Assembly: GCA_900548545.1 (NCBI GenBank)
Contig: URKX01000005.1
Span: forward strand, 1-64,000
Direction of reading: 5' to 3'
DNA: 64,000 nucleotides
DNA from: an uncultured Oscillospiraceae bacterium
Lineage (GTDB): Bacteria; Bacillota; Clostridia; Oscillospirales; Acutalibacteraceae
Shown: piece after piece, positions 1-8,344 of the stretch
How positions within the stretch are numbered: position 1 is the first letter of the stretch
How the letters are laid out: every line of letters starts with the position of its first letter
Program-made: the position numbers and the translations under genes
The notes under the pieces: model-generated
Told to the model about the DNA's origin: nothing
Seen by the model: the letters and a program-made list of their open reading frames with translations, nothing else
Database searches by the model: none

Positions 1-2
1 AC

Positions 3-911
3 ATCGCTCCCAAGGACCGTGATATCGCCATGGTGTTCCAGAACTACGCCCTGTATCCTCATATGACTGTGTATGATAACATGGCTTTTGGTCTGAAGCT
101 CCGCAAGACTCCCAAGGATGAGATCAAGCGCCGCGTGGAAGAGGCTGCCCGTATCCTGGACATCTCCCATTTGCTGGATCGTAAACCCAAGGCTTTGTCC
201 GGCGGCCAGCGTCAGCGTGTTGCTCTGGGCCGTGCTATTGTCCGTGACCCCAAGGTGTTCCTGCTTGACGAGCCTCTGTCCAACTTGGACGCTAAGCTGC
301 GCGCTCAGATGAGAACTGAGATTGCCAAGCTGCACAAGCGCCTGGGCACCACCTTCATTTATGTTACTCACGACCAGACCGAGGCCATGACCATGGGCGA
401 CCGTATCGTGGTTATGAAGGATGGCTTCATTCAGCAGGTCGATACTCCTCAGAACCTGTATGATTATCCCATCAACGAGTTCGTGGCCGGGTTCATGGGT
501 TCTCCCCAAATGAACTTCATCGATGCCAAGCTTGGCAAGAACGGCAACGATTACACGCTGACTTTCGGTGCTTGCACCATCATCATCCCCAAGAAAAAGG
601 CCGATGGCGCTGTTGGCGATTTGGCCAGCTATGTTGGCAAAGATGTTGTGTTTGGCATCCGTCCCGAGGATGTGCATGACGAGCCCGAGTTCATCGAAAA
701 GGTTGGCGGTGCTCACACTACTGCTGATGTGGAAGTTACCGAATTGATGGGTGCTGAAACCTACCTGTACTTAAACTGCGAAGGCAACGCTGTTACTGCC
801 CGTGTGGAGCCCACCTCTACTGCTAAGTCTGGCGACAAGTCTAAGATTGCGTTCGACCTGAACAAGATGCATCTGTTTGACAAAGAAACCGAGAAAACAA
901 TCCTCAACTAA
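3..911 (+). CDS. msmK: Sugar ABC transporter ATP-binding protein, MsmK/UgpC type (5' end missing)
   Basis: ATPase subunit that would power import of oligosaccharides or glycerol-phosphate-like solutes from the cytoplasmic face. The frame is already open at the window edge, so the Walker A part lies outside; 302 residues are visible. Seen: Q-loop (VFQNYALYPHMT), signature LSGGQRQRVALGRA, Walker B VFLLDEP with D-loop SNLDAKLR, and switch His in YVTHDQ. The C-terminal ~130 residues form the TOBE/regulatory domain with FGIRPEDV, typical of the MalK/MsmK/UgpC group that serves several permeases. A clear terminator follows the stop codon. Which sugar it serves cannot be told; no permease genes are in view. 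Confidence 0.93.
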   Translation: MAPKDRDIAMVFQNYALYPHMTVYDNMAFGLKLRKTPKDEIKRRVEEAARILDISHLLDRKPKALSGGQRQRVALGRAIVRDPKVFLLDEPLSNLDAKLRAQMRTEIAKLHKRLGTTFIYVTHDQTEAMTMGDRIVVMKDGFIQQVDTPQNLYDYPINEFVAGFMGSPQMNFIDAKLGKNGNDYTLTFGACTIIIPKKKADGAVGDLASYVGKDVVFGIRPEDVHDEPEFIEKVGGAHTTADVEVTELMGAETYLYLNCEGNAVTARVEPTSTAKSGDKSKIAFDLNKMHLFDKETEKTILN

Positions 912-923
912 AAGCTTGCCATT

Positions 924-959
924 AAAACAGGGATACCACAAGGTGGTATCCCTGTTTTT
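924..959 (+). terminator. Intrinsic terminator after the MsmK-type gene
   Basis: The arms CAGGGATACCAC and GTGGTATCCCTG are separated by a short AAG-like loop and followed by TTTTTG. The element is flanked by A-runs on the left, so it could also work on the other strand. Confidence 0.9.
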
Positions 960-1001
960 GATTCTTCAGGAGGAAAATACCGCGCTTTTTTCAAAAAAAG
1001 G

Positions 1002-1043
1002 TTGAATTTTTCAGCTGAATTCTGTAAAATAAGAATGTATAAT
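1002..1043 (+). promoter_or_regulatory. Two overlapping SigA-type promoters for the CdaR-like gene
   Basis: TTGAAT (1002-1007), 17 bp, TAAAAT (1025-1030); and 13 bp further on CTGAAT (1015-1020), 17 bp, TATAAT (1038-1043). Both would start transcription in front of the regulator at 1116. The region is AT-rich, unlike the flanking coding DNA. Confidence 0.65.
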
Positions 1044-1115
1044 ATGTTTCCTTTACAGGAACAAAGAAAAACTAAGGGGAGAAGTTCCCTGTACCATAAA
1101 GAAAGGGGAAGAGTC

Positions 1116-2201
1116 ATGTCAAACAGATTGTTTCAGGGCATCATCCATCAAATGCGGGATACCATCGACCGTACCATCGGTGTTGTGGACGAGTCTTCAG
1201 TGATCATCGCCTGCAGCGAACTGGGAAAAATCGGTGAGGTCTGCGAGGAAATTACGCCGGAGGAAATGGCGTCTTCCGATGTGTTTGTCACGGATGAATA
1301 CAGCTATAAATCTTTTGGAAGCCGTCCCCGGCCGGAATATGCAGTGTTTGTTGCAGGCAAAGACCCGGAAGCCCAGAAATATGTGAAGATCCTATCAATT
1401 TCCCTGAACAGCATCAAGCAGTATTATGACGAGAAATACGACCGGGGGAATTTCATCAAGAATGTCATCCTTGACAATATCTTGCCCGGGGATATTTATT
1501 TAAAGAGCCACGAACTCCATTTTGATTCTGATGTGAGCCGTGTCTGTATGCTGGTAAAGATTGCGGAAAAGAACGACATCTCCGCCTATGATGTGCTGCA
1601 AAATTTGTTCCCGGATAAGAATAAGGACTTCATCATCAATATCAATGAAACGGATATTGCCCTTGTCAAGGAAATCAAGCCAAATATTGATGAGAAAGAT
1701 ATCGATAAGCTGGCTAGTTCCATTGTGGATACCCTTTCTGGGGAGTTTTATACCCATTGTTCGGTTGGCATTGGTACGGTGGTTAACAGCATCAAGGATT
1801 TGGCCCGCTCCTTTAAAGAGGCTCAGGTGGCTTTGGAAGTGGGTAAGGTGTTCGACACGGAAAAGCCTATTGTCAGCTACAACCATTTGGGCATTGCCCG
1901 GTTGATCTATCAGTTGCCCACCACCTTGTGTGAGATGTTCTTGAAGGAAGTGTTCCGCAAGGGCTCCATCGATGCACTGGATCATGAAACCCTGTTCACC
2001 ATCCAGCGGTTCTTTGAGAACAGCTTGAATGTTTCTGAAACTTCCCGGAAACTGTTCGTTCACCGGAACACCTTGGTCTACCGTTTGGAAAAAATCAAGA
2101 AGATCACCGGTTTGGATCTGCGGGAGTTTGAAGACGCCATCGTGTTTAAGGTAGCCTTGATGGTCAAACGGTACCTTTCCAGCAACCCTGTCAAGTTCTA
2201 A
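1116..2201 (+). CDS. CdaR/PucR-family transcriptional regulator
   Basis: Likely DNA-binding regulator of the sugar-diacid/PucR type, 361 residues. The ATG at 1116 was chosen because GAAAGGGGAA lies just upstream; a longer frame back to 1002 would run through the promoters. The C-terminal ~55 residues contain a PucR-type helix-turn-helix, with SLNVSETSRKLFVHRNTL followed by VYRLEKIKKITG, the hallmark of this family. The middle resembles the GGDEF-like linker domain seen in such proteins. The gene is monocistronic. In this bacterial group such genes often sit beside the MsmK-type ATPase, so control of carbohydrate uptake is a reasonable inference, but no target is shown. Confidence 0.8.
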   Translation: MSNRLFQGIIHQMRDTIDRTIGVVDESSVIIACSELGKIGEVCEEITPEEMASSDVFVTDEYSYKSFGSRPRPEYAVFVAGKDPEAQKYVKILSISLNSIKQYYDEKYDRGNFIKNVILDNILPGDIYLKSHELHFDSDVSRVCMLVKIAEKNDISAYDVLQNLFPDKNKDFIININETDIALVKEIKPNIDEKDIDKLASSIVDTLSGEFYTHCSVGIGTVVNSIKDLARSFKEAQVALEVGKVFDTEKPIVSYNHLGIARLIYQLPTTLCEMFLKEVFRKGSIDALDHETLFTIQRFFENSLNVSETSRKLFVHRNTLVYRLEKIKKITGLDLREFEDAIVFKVALMVKRYLSSNPVKF

Positions 2202-2270
2202 AGGCAGGACAGCTGTTCCCAGTTCGTTTACAATTTATTTCTGCATGAGAATGATACAGGCGGCACCCAT

Positions 2271-2279
2271 TGGTATAAT
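2271..2279 (+). promoter_or_regulatory. Extended -10 promoter candidate upstream of ftsE
   Basis: TGGTATAAT is a perfect extended -10 (TGnTATAAT). No good -35 box is seen 17 bp upstream. It lies about 125 bp before the ftsE start, and nothing else is evident in the 202-bp gap 2202-2403. Confidence 0.45.
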
Positions 2280-2403
2280 ACGTTCTATGCCAGGGGTGCT
2301 GCCCTGTGCGTTCATCAGCTTTGTGGCAGCGCGAGGTTTCCCTTCCAAAGAGAGAGGGGAGAGGCTTGCTTTTCCCACAGCCCTTGCAGAGAAAGGAAGG
2401 TGA

Positions 2404-3345
2404 ATGGCCTTGATAGAATTTCGGAATGTGTCAAAGGTGTATAACAATGGCACAGAGGCCCTCCACAATATCAATCTTACGGTGGATAAGGGCGAGTTTG
2501 TCTTTATCGTGGGGTCTTCCGGTGCCGGTAAGAGTACATTTTTAAAGCTCGTCATGTGCGAAGAACGGCCCAATTCTGGCCAGATCATTGTGGACGGTGT
2601 GGATGTAACCCGTCTTCCCAAACGAAAAATCCCCTATATCCGGCGGAAAATGGGCATTGTGTTCCAAGATTTCCGCTTGATCGACCACATGACTGTGTAC
2701 GACAATGTGGCATTTGCCATGCGGGTGGTGGGGGCTTCCGCCCGCTCCATCCGCAAACGTGTGCCTTATATCCTAAGCCTGGTAGGGTTGCAGCATAAGG
2801 CCAAGCATTACCCCACAGAGCTTTCCGGCGGCGAGCGCCAACGTGTTGGGCTTGCCCGGGCACTGGTGAACAACCCCTCCATGATCATCGCCGATGAGCC
2901 TACCGGCAACATCGACCCTGCGCTGTCCTTTGAGATCGTGGATCTTCTAAGCGAGATCAACCGCCGGGGCACAACGGTTCTGATGGTTACCCACGAACAT
3001 TCGTTGGTAAAACATTTCCATAAACGCATCATCCAGATCCATTCCGGCGAAATCGTGGCGGATACAGCCGAAATGCAGGATACTTATGCCCCGCCGGAAC
3101 AGTATGTTTCTCCGGAAGACGCCGTGGAAAACGATGACGATTACGCCGAGTACGACAATGAGGAAACGTATGAGCCGGCTCCCCCTGTCTGCCAAGAGGA
3201 GGCTGCCGTTGCCAAAGAGGAGGCAGCCCTCATGCCGGAACCCTACCAGGATGAATTGGAACAGGATGCCGACGCCATCACCCGGGAAGTCTTGCTGGAA
3301 CATATGCGCGTCCCGGAGGATGACGACAAGGAGGTGGAACCATGA
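2404..3345 (+). CDS. ftsE: Cell division ATP-binding protein FtsE with acidic C-terminal tail
   Basis: ATPase of the FtsEX complex, which in Bacillota activates peptidoglycan hydrolases for division, elongation or sporulation. Walker A GSSGAGKS is at residues 38-45; a Q-loop (VFQDFRLI), signature LSGGERQRVGLARA, Walker B MIIADEPTGNID and the switch His (VTHEH) follow. The family is normally about 225-230 residues; this protein has 313. The extra ~85 C-terminal residues are rich in Asp/Glu and Pro and have no recognised domain. AAGGAAGGTGA precedes the ATG. The stop overlaps the ftsX start (ATGA), indicating coupled translation. Confidence 0.95.
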   Translation: MALIEFRNVSKVYNNGTEALHNINLTVDKGEFVFIVGSSGAGKSTFLKLVMCEERPNSGQIIVDGVDVTRLPKRKIPYIRRKMGIVFQDFRLIDHMTVYDNVAFAMRVVGASARSIRKRVPYILSLVGLQHKAKHYPTELSGGERQRVGLARALVNNPSMIIADEPTGNIDPALSFEIVDLLSEINRRGTTVLMVTHEHSLVKHFHKRIIQIHSGEIVADTAEMQDTYAPPEQYVSPEDAVENDDDYAEYDNEETYEPAPPVCQEEAAVAKEEAALMPEPYQDELEQDADAITREVLLEHMRVPEDDDKEVEP

Positions 3346-4253
3346 GTTTGCACAGTATCGGCTACCTGTTCCGGGAAGGCCTAAAAAGCCTTTGGAAAAA
3401 CCGCACCATGAGTGTGGCGTCCATCGGCGTTTTGATTGCCTGCTTGCTCATGACAGGCATTGCCGGCCTGCTTTCTCTGAACCTTTCCGCCACCATGGCC
3501 ACTGTAGAGGGCAGCAACACCATCCAAGTGGTCCTCAGCCGGGATGTCCCCTCTTTGGAAGCCGTGCGGATCGGTGAGGAGATCCGCAAGATCGACAACA
3601 TCTCCGAATGCACCTTTGTGCCAAAGGATGACGGCCTTTCCAACATGATGCAGGACTTGGAAGGTTCCGGGTCGCTGTTCGACGCGTTTACCGGAGAGAA
3701 CAACCCCTTGCCGGATTGCTATAATATTTCCTTGGATGATTTGAGCCTTTACGATGAAACCATCGGTGCTGTAGAAGCCATTGACGGCGTAGACAGCGTT
3801 TCCAATTACAGCCGTATTGCCAATATGCTGAGCGGCTTGGATCGGGTGGTGCGGTATTGCAGCATTGGTATTGTGGCGATCCTGGCGGTGGTGTCCCTGT
3901 TTATCATTTCCAACACGGTCAAGGTGACCATCTTCTCCCGCCGGGTGGAGATCAACATCATGAAGTCTGTAGGCGCAACCAACGGGTTTGTGCGGGTCCC
4001 TTTTATCGTGGAGGGGATGATTATCGGCATTGTTTCCGGTTTGGTATCCGCCACGGTGCTGTATTACGCTTATGATAAAGTGGTGGAAGTGGTTGTCAAC
4101 CTGGCGCCCTTCTTGACTGTGGTGGATATCCATCATTTCGCATTTTTGCTCTACGGAGCTTATGTGCTTTTGGGGATGTTGTTTGGCTTGCTGGGCGGTA
4201 CGATCTCCATTGGCAAGTATTTGAAAAAACAAGGCGAGAACGCCATCATTTAA
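3342..4253 (+). CDS. ftsX: Cell division permease-like protein FtsX
   Basis: Membrane partner of FtsE that transmits ATP hydrolysis to extracellular cell-wall hydrolase regulators. The 303 residues show an N-terminal cytoplasmic segment with a basic motif (LKSLWKNRTMS), TM1 at about 23-45, an extracellular domain of ~120 residues, then three TM helices in the C-terminal half with the conserved RRVEINIMKSVGAT motif between TM2 and TM3. This four-TM layout is standard for FtsX. The gene overlaps ftsE by 4 bp and ends before a GC-rich terminator. Confidence 0.95.
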   Translation: MSLHSIGYLFREGLKSLWKNRTMSVASIGVLIACLLMTGIAGLLSLNLSATMATVEGSNTIQVVLSRDVPSLEAVRIGEEIRKIDNISECTFVPKDDGLSNMMQDLEGSGSLFDAFTGENNPLPDCYNISLDDLSLYDETIGAVEAIDGVDSVSNYSRIANMLSGLDRVVRYCSIGIVAILAVVSLFIISNTVKVTIFSRRVEINIMKSVGATNGFVRVPFIVEGMIIGIVSGLVSATVLYYAYDKVVEVVVNLAPFLTVVDIHHFAFLLYGAYVLLGMLFGLLGGTISIGKYLKKQGENAII

Positions 4254-4302
4254 CCAGTGGGGACTATTTCCCCCCACAGGCGCATACACTGAAAGCAAAC
4301 AG

Positions 4303-4348
4303 CCCGGGAGCCGCGGTTTCCGCGATTCCCGGGGTTTGTGCGTTCTTT
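4303..4348 (+). terminator. Terminator after ftsX
   Basis: A strong stem of CCCGGGAGCCGCGG and CGCGATTCCCGGGG with a TTTC loop is followed by a T-rich but interrupted tail. Confidence 0.75.
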
Positions 4349-4352
4349 AACA

Positions 4353-4381
4353 TTGACAATGCCCTCCGGGGTCACTATAAT
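4353..4381 (+). promoter_or_regulatory. Consensus SigA promoter for greA-lysS
   Basis: TTGACA (4353-4358), exactly 17 bp, TATAAT (4376-4381). Both boxes match the housekeeping consensus in all twelve positions. It lies directly behind the ftsX terminator and about 54 bp before the greA start. Confidence 0.95.
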
Positions 4382-4434
4382 TAAATAAATCGGCCTGCCG
4401 GGTGCGGGCCATATTAGCAAAGGATGGAAGAGCA

Positions 4435-4923
4435 ATGACAGCAGAAAAGCAGTATTTTGTAACAGAAGAAGGTTTAGCCGCTCTGGAAAAGGAGCTGGAA
4501 TATTTGAAAACGGTCCGCCGTAAAGAGGTGGCTGAGAAGATCAAAGTTGCCCTGTCTTTTGGCGACCTTTCGGAGAACAGCGAATACGATGAGGCTAAAA
4601 ACGACCAGGCCATGGTGGAAGCACGTATTGCGGACCTGGAAGTGATGCTCAAGGGCGCCGTGGTCATTGATGAAAGCGAATTGAACAACGAAACCGTGCA
4701 CATTGGCTCGAAAATCGAAGTGGAACTGACCTCCCCCGCTGGCGTTCAATCCCGCCGGGATTATAAAATTGTGGGCTCGAATGAGGCAGATCCCCGTAAC
4801 GGGAAGATCTCTGATGAGTCTGCTGTGGGCAAAGCTTTGATCGGCGCAAGAGCCGGGGAAACCATTGATGTGGAAACCCCTGCCGGGATTTCCCACTATC
4901 ACATTGTCACTATTTCACGGTAA
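4435..4923 (+). CDS. greA: Transcription elongation factor GreA
   Basis: Rescues backtracked RNA polymerase by stimulating transcript cleavage. The 162 residues match the usual 158-165. The N-terminal antiparallel coiled coil spans about 1-75, with LSENSEYDEAKNDQ at the tip, where Asp/Glu reach into the polymerase secondary channel. The C-terminal FKBP-like domain contains the GSKIEVEL and VGKALIGARAGE motifs. The ATG at 4435 was preferred over upstream in-frame GTG 4402 because the domain begins at MTAEKQYFVTEEG and AAGGATGGAAG precedes it. It is the first gene after a consensus promoter and is followed 40 bp later by lysS. Confidence 0.97.
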   Translation: MTAEKQYFVTEEGLAALEKELEYLKTVRRKEVAEKIKVALSFGDLSENSEYDEAKNDQAMVEARIADLEVMLKGAVVIDESELNNETVHIGSKIEVELTSPAGVQSRRDYKIVGSNEADPRNGKISDESAVGKALIGARAGETIDVETPAGISHYHIVTISR

Positions 4924-4963
4924 GTATCATCAAAATATCAGACGGCGAAAGGAACGGATAGGA

Positions 4964-6472
4964 ATGGCGGAAAAGAACGGAAAGGCACCTCAGATGGAAG
5001 AGGAACAGGACTTGAGCGAGATCCTGCGCGTACGCCGGGAGAAACTAAAAAACCTGCAAGACCAGGGGAAAAACCCCTACGAATACACTTCCTTTGACGC
5101 GAAACAGCACGCACAGGAGATTGTGGAGCACTTTGAGGAAGAGTATGATGGGAAACAGGTTTCTGTGGCAGGCCGCATTATGAGCTGGCGCGATATGGGG
5201 AAAGCCGCCTTCATGGATCTGCGCGACTCTACGGGCCGGATCCAGCTCTATGTCAAGATCGATATGCTGGGGGAAGAGGCTTACCGCAGCCTGACTGCTT
5301 CCCTGGATATTGGCGACATTGTAGGCGTGACTGGCGAGGCGTTCCGTACTCGCCGCGGGGAGATTTCTGTCAAAGCAGATAGTGTGGTAATTCTTTCCAA
5401 GTCTTTGCTGCCTCTGCCGGAGAAGTATCACGGTTTGAAAGACACCGATGCCCGGTACCGCCAGCGCTATTTGGATTTGATTGTAAACCCGGAAGTGAAG
5501 GATGCCTTCGTCAAGCGTTCAAAGGTGATTACCGCGATTCGGGAATATCTGGATGGAAAATCCTTCCTGGAGGTGGAAACCCCGGTCCTGCACACCCAGG
5601 CAGGTGGCGCTTCTGCCCGCCCCTTCATCACCCATCACAACACCCTGGATATTGATATGTACCTGCGTATCGCCCTGGAGCTTCACCTGAAGCGGCTGAT
5701 AGTGGGCGGTTTTGAGCGGGTCTATGAAATTGGCCGCGTGTTCCGCAATGAGGGCATGGATACCCGCCATAACCCCGAGTTCACGGAGTTGGAGCTGTAT
5801 CAGGCGTTCACGGATTTCGAGGGTATGATGAACCTGACGGAAGATATGGTCCGTACGGTGGCCCACAAAGTCTTGGGGACCGGCAAAGTGGAACGTGACG
5901 GTGTGGAGATCGATTTGGACAAGCCCTTTGCCCGCATCAGCATGGTGGAGGCTGTTCAAAAGTATGCCGGCGTAGACTTTACCCAGGTAGAAACCCTGGA
6001 GCAAGCCCGCACCCTTGCCAGGGAACACCACATTGAGTATGAGGAGCGCCATAAGAAGGGTGATATCCTGAACCTGTTTTTTGAAACCTATTGTGAAGAT
6101 AAACTGGTGCAGCCCACGTTCCTAACGGGCCACCCGGTGGATATTTCCCCGCTGGCCAAGCGCTGTAAGGAGGCCCCGGAGTACACAGAGCGTTTTGAGC
6201 TTTTTATTTGCGGAGCGGAGTATGCCAACGCGTTCAGCGAATTGAATGACCCCATTGACCAGCGTGCCCGTTTTGAGGCCCAGGCAGCTTTAAAGGCGGC
6301 TGGCGACGACGAAGCCTGTGATGTGGATGAGGATTTCTTGACAGCTCTGGAGTATGGCTTGCCTCCTACGGGTGGCATGGGTATGGGTGTCGATCGGTTG
6401 GTAATGCTTTTAACAGGGGTATCTTCTATACGCGACGTCCTGCTGTTCCCCACGATGAGACCTATTGATTGA
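4964..6472 (+). CDS. lysS: Lysyl-tRNA synthetase, class II
   Basis: Charges tRNA-Lys with lysine in the cytoplasm. 502 residues, normal for bacterial class II LysRS. An N-terminal OB-fold anticodon-binding domain (about 60-160; VSVAGRIMSWRDMGKAAFMD) is followed by the catalytic domain with motif 2 (RNEGMDTRHNPEFTELE) and motif 3 (GMGMGVDRLVMLLTG). The ATG at 4964 was chosen because of the GAAAGGAACGGATAGGA spacing. The 40-bp gap to greA leaves no room for a T-box leader, so the two genes probably share the greA promoter. A terminator follows. Confidence 0.97.
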   Translation: MAEKNGKAPQMEEEQDLSEILRVRREKLKNLQDQGKNPYEYTSFDAKQHAQEIVEHFEEEYDGKQVSVAGRIMSWRDMGKAAFMDLRDSTGRIQLYVKIDMLGEEAYRSLTASLDIGDIVGVTGEAFRTRRGEISVKADSVVILSKSLLPLPEKYHGLKDTDARYRQRYLDLIVNPEVKDAFVKRSKVITAIREYLDGKSFLEVETPVLHTQAGGASARPFITHHNTLDIDMYLRIALELHLKRLIVGGFERVYEIGRVFRNEGMDTRHNPEFTELELYQAFTDFEGMMNLTEDMVRTVAHKVLGTGKVERDGVEIDLDKPFARISMVEAVQKYAGVDFTQVETLEQARTLAREHHIEYEERHKKGDILNLFFETYCEDKLVQPTFLTGHPVDISPLAKRCKEAPEYTERFELFICGAEYANAFSELNDPIDQRARFEAQAALKAAGDDEACDVDEDFLTALEYGLPPTGGMGMGVDRLVMLLTGVSSIRDVLLFPTMRPID

Positions 6473-6508
6473 TGAAGAATTTGCTTTGCGGTTTTTGAGA
6501 CCATACAG

Positions 6509-6543
6509 AAAAAGGCGTGTTGCATTTTGCAACACGCCTTTTT
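6509..6543 (+). terminator. Intrinsic terminator after lysS
   Basis: AAAAAGGCGTGTTGCA and TGCAACACGCCTTTTT form a near-perfect stem with a TTT loop. Because both sides carry A/T runs it can act on both strands. Confidence 0.93.
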
Positions 6544-6570
6544 GGCAGATTAAAATTTGTGGGGATCGGG

Positions 6571-6630
6571 CTGCAAAAAGGCGCTCCCCACAAAGCCCAG
6601 ATTAGGAGGAGGAAGAACTTTGTGGGGAGC
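6571..6630 (-). terminator. Likely terminator of the mgl operon (minus strand)
   Basis: Read on the minus strand, GCTCCCCACAAAG and CTTTGTGGGGAGC form a 13-bp perfect inverted repeat with a 22-nt pyrimidine-rich loop, followed by GCCTTTTTGCAG. A third partial copy (TTTGTGGGGA, 6556-6565) lies just beyond. The T-run is short, so the terminator call is moderate. Confidence 0.6.
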
Positions 6631-6673
6631 TATATGTTGCTTGCCTTTTCTTGTAATCAAAAGCTGGGAAGAA

Positions 6674-8329
6674 TCACTTCTTCTGAACGTACTTCAAGCA
6701 ATCGAGCATCACAGCTACCAGAATGATGATGCCGGAGAATACGAACTGCAAGTTTGCGTCAATGCCCAGGGTGGTCAGGGAGTAAGTGAGGGCGGTGAAG
6801 ATAAACACACCCGTCACCACGCCGGAGATCTTTCCGATGCCGCCGGTGAAGGATATGCCGCCCACCACGCAAGCTGCGATGGCGTCCATTTCCCAGCCCT
6901 GCCCGTAGGCAGCGGAGCCGGAACCGAACATACGAATGCATTCCAGCCAAGAGCCGAATCCATATAGAATTCCGGCCAGGATAAAGGCGCCAACGGTGAC
7001 ACCGAAGACAGAGATACCGGAAACAGCAGCCGCCTCGGCGTTTCCGCCTACTGCGTACAGGTTCTTGCCAAAAGTTGTCTTATTCCAAATGAACCAGACA
7101 ACTGCGATCGCGGCTACAGCCCACAGGATGATGGAGGGGAAGTTGCCGATCATGGGGATGATCATGTCGGGGATGCTGGGGTCGATGCCGCCAAAGGAAA
7201 CGCCCTTAGTGGAGTAGGTCATCAAGCCAAAGATGACCAGCATATTTGCCATGGTGGAGATGAAGGGGTGCATTTTGAATTTTGCGGTAAAGAACCCCGC
7301 GATGGTGGTAAAGATAGTGCAAAGGATGATGCAGAGCACCAATGCAAACAGCACCCGCAGGGGGATGGGCATTCCAGTGAAGTCAAAGATCAGCCCAAAG
7401 ACAGAACCGGTGTTGATGCCCTGGTGCATGATAATAGTTGCCACCGTGATGCCCATGCCCACCATTCTCCCAATGGACAGGTCCGTACCAGCCAGCAAGA
7501 TGAGTCCGGCAACCCCCAAAGCCAGGAACATTCTGGGAGAGGCCTGCTTTAAGATGTTCAGCACATTGTTCACCGTCAATAGGGGCACGCCCTTGACGAG
7601 GGGGGTGATGATGCACAGAGCGGCAAAAATCACCAAGATGGCCAGGTACAAGCCATTGCGCAGCAGGAAGTCCCTGCGGTTAAATGTGTAGCGATAATTC
7701 TCCGCTTTTTGGGCCATAGATTCCGCAAAGGTGAATTTAGACATCCGCAGCAGGTCGATCAAGTGGTACTTGTAATCAATGGCTGCGTGGCGGCGGTCTT
7801 TTATCACTTGCAGGTCTTTGGCCAACTGCATTTTTGCGTCGAACAGCCGGTTTTTGTGAACGTACTTCTCATCCTTGATCTCGTGTGGGTCAGTAAGTTT
7901 GGAAAGAGTCTGGGCGTGTTCCTTTTTCAGCTGAGAAACGGTGGATTGATAATTTTTCTCGGCCAGTTCTTTCTCTAACTTGCCGCTTTCCAGCACAGCG
8001 TTGTAATAGTCTTTTTTGAAATGAGCGTTCAAATATGTTTCCGCGTCGCCGATCAGCTTGGATATTTCAGCCTTGTTTTTTGCCTCAACCGCTTTTGCCT
8101 TTTTCAGTTCCGCGGTTTTCTTGGCTGAAAGCTGTTTTTTCTCCTCTTGACTGTAGATGCGGTCTCGCCTCAGGCTGTCTAATTCGCCTTGAAGCCGGAT
8201 GACCTTGTCGGTGCCGTCTGCCCGCAGCTCGTCAATTTGCGCTTGAATGCTTCCAATATATTCATCGATAGACCGGCGGAGTTCTGTCTCCCGCTCGGTC
8301 GTAAGAATACCAGTCTTAGCCGATGCCAT
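6674..8329 (-). CDS. mglC: Galactose/methyl-galactoside ABC transporter permease MglC with extra N-terminal helical domain
   Basis: Membrane channel subunit of a monosaccharide importer. 551 residues against the usual ~330-340. From about residue 223 the protein is a typical RbsC/MglC permease with eight to ten TM segments and the motifs AGTDLSIGRMVGMG and VSGISVFGVTVGAF. Residues 1-220 are an added, Lys/Glu-rich, mostly helical region likely to form coiled coils in the cytoplasm, with no recognised domain. The ATG has GGGAGG seven bases before it. It is the last gene of mglB-mglA-mglC, 15 bp after mglA, so no separate promoter is expected. The role of the extension is unknown. Confidence 0.9.
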   Translation of the reverse strand: MASAKTGILTTERETELRRSIDEYIGSIQAQIDELRADGTDKVIRLQGELDSLRRDRIYSQEEKKQLSAKKTAELKKAKAVEAKNKAEISKLIGDAETYLNAHFKKDYYNAVLESGKLEKELAEKNYQSTVSQLKKEHAQTLSKLTDPHEIKDEKYVHKNRLFDAKMQLAKDLQVIKDRRHAAIDYKYHLIDLLRMSKFTFAESMAQKAENYRYTFNRRDFLLRNGLYLAILVIFAALCIITPLVKGVPLLTVNNVLNILKQASPRMFLALGVAGLILLAGTDLSIGRMVGMGITVATIIMHQGINTGSVFGLIFDFTGMPIPLRVLFALVLCIILCTIFTTIAGFFTAKFKMHPFISTMANMLVIFGLMTYSTKGVSFGGIDPSIPDMIIPMIGNFPSIILWAVAAIAVVWFIWNKTTFGKNLYAVGGNAEAAAVSGISVFGVTVGAFILAGILYGFGSWLECIRMFGSGSAAYGQGWEMDAIAACVVGGISFTGGIGKISGVVTGVFIFTALTYSLTTLGIDANLQFVFSGIIILVAVMLDCLKYVQKK

Positions 8330-8344
8330 TGCAATTCCTCCCGT

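Noticed and set aside
3381..4298. 305-residue antisense open frame across ftsX
   Set aside because: It has no ribosome site, a His/Gln-rich composition typical of reversed coding sequence, and ftsX on the other strand is certain.
4924..4963. T-box leader for lysS
   Set aside because: Only 40 bp separate greA and lysS, far too short for a T-box.
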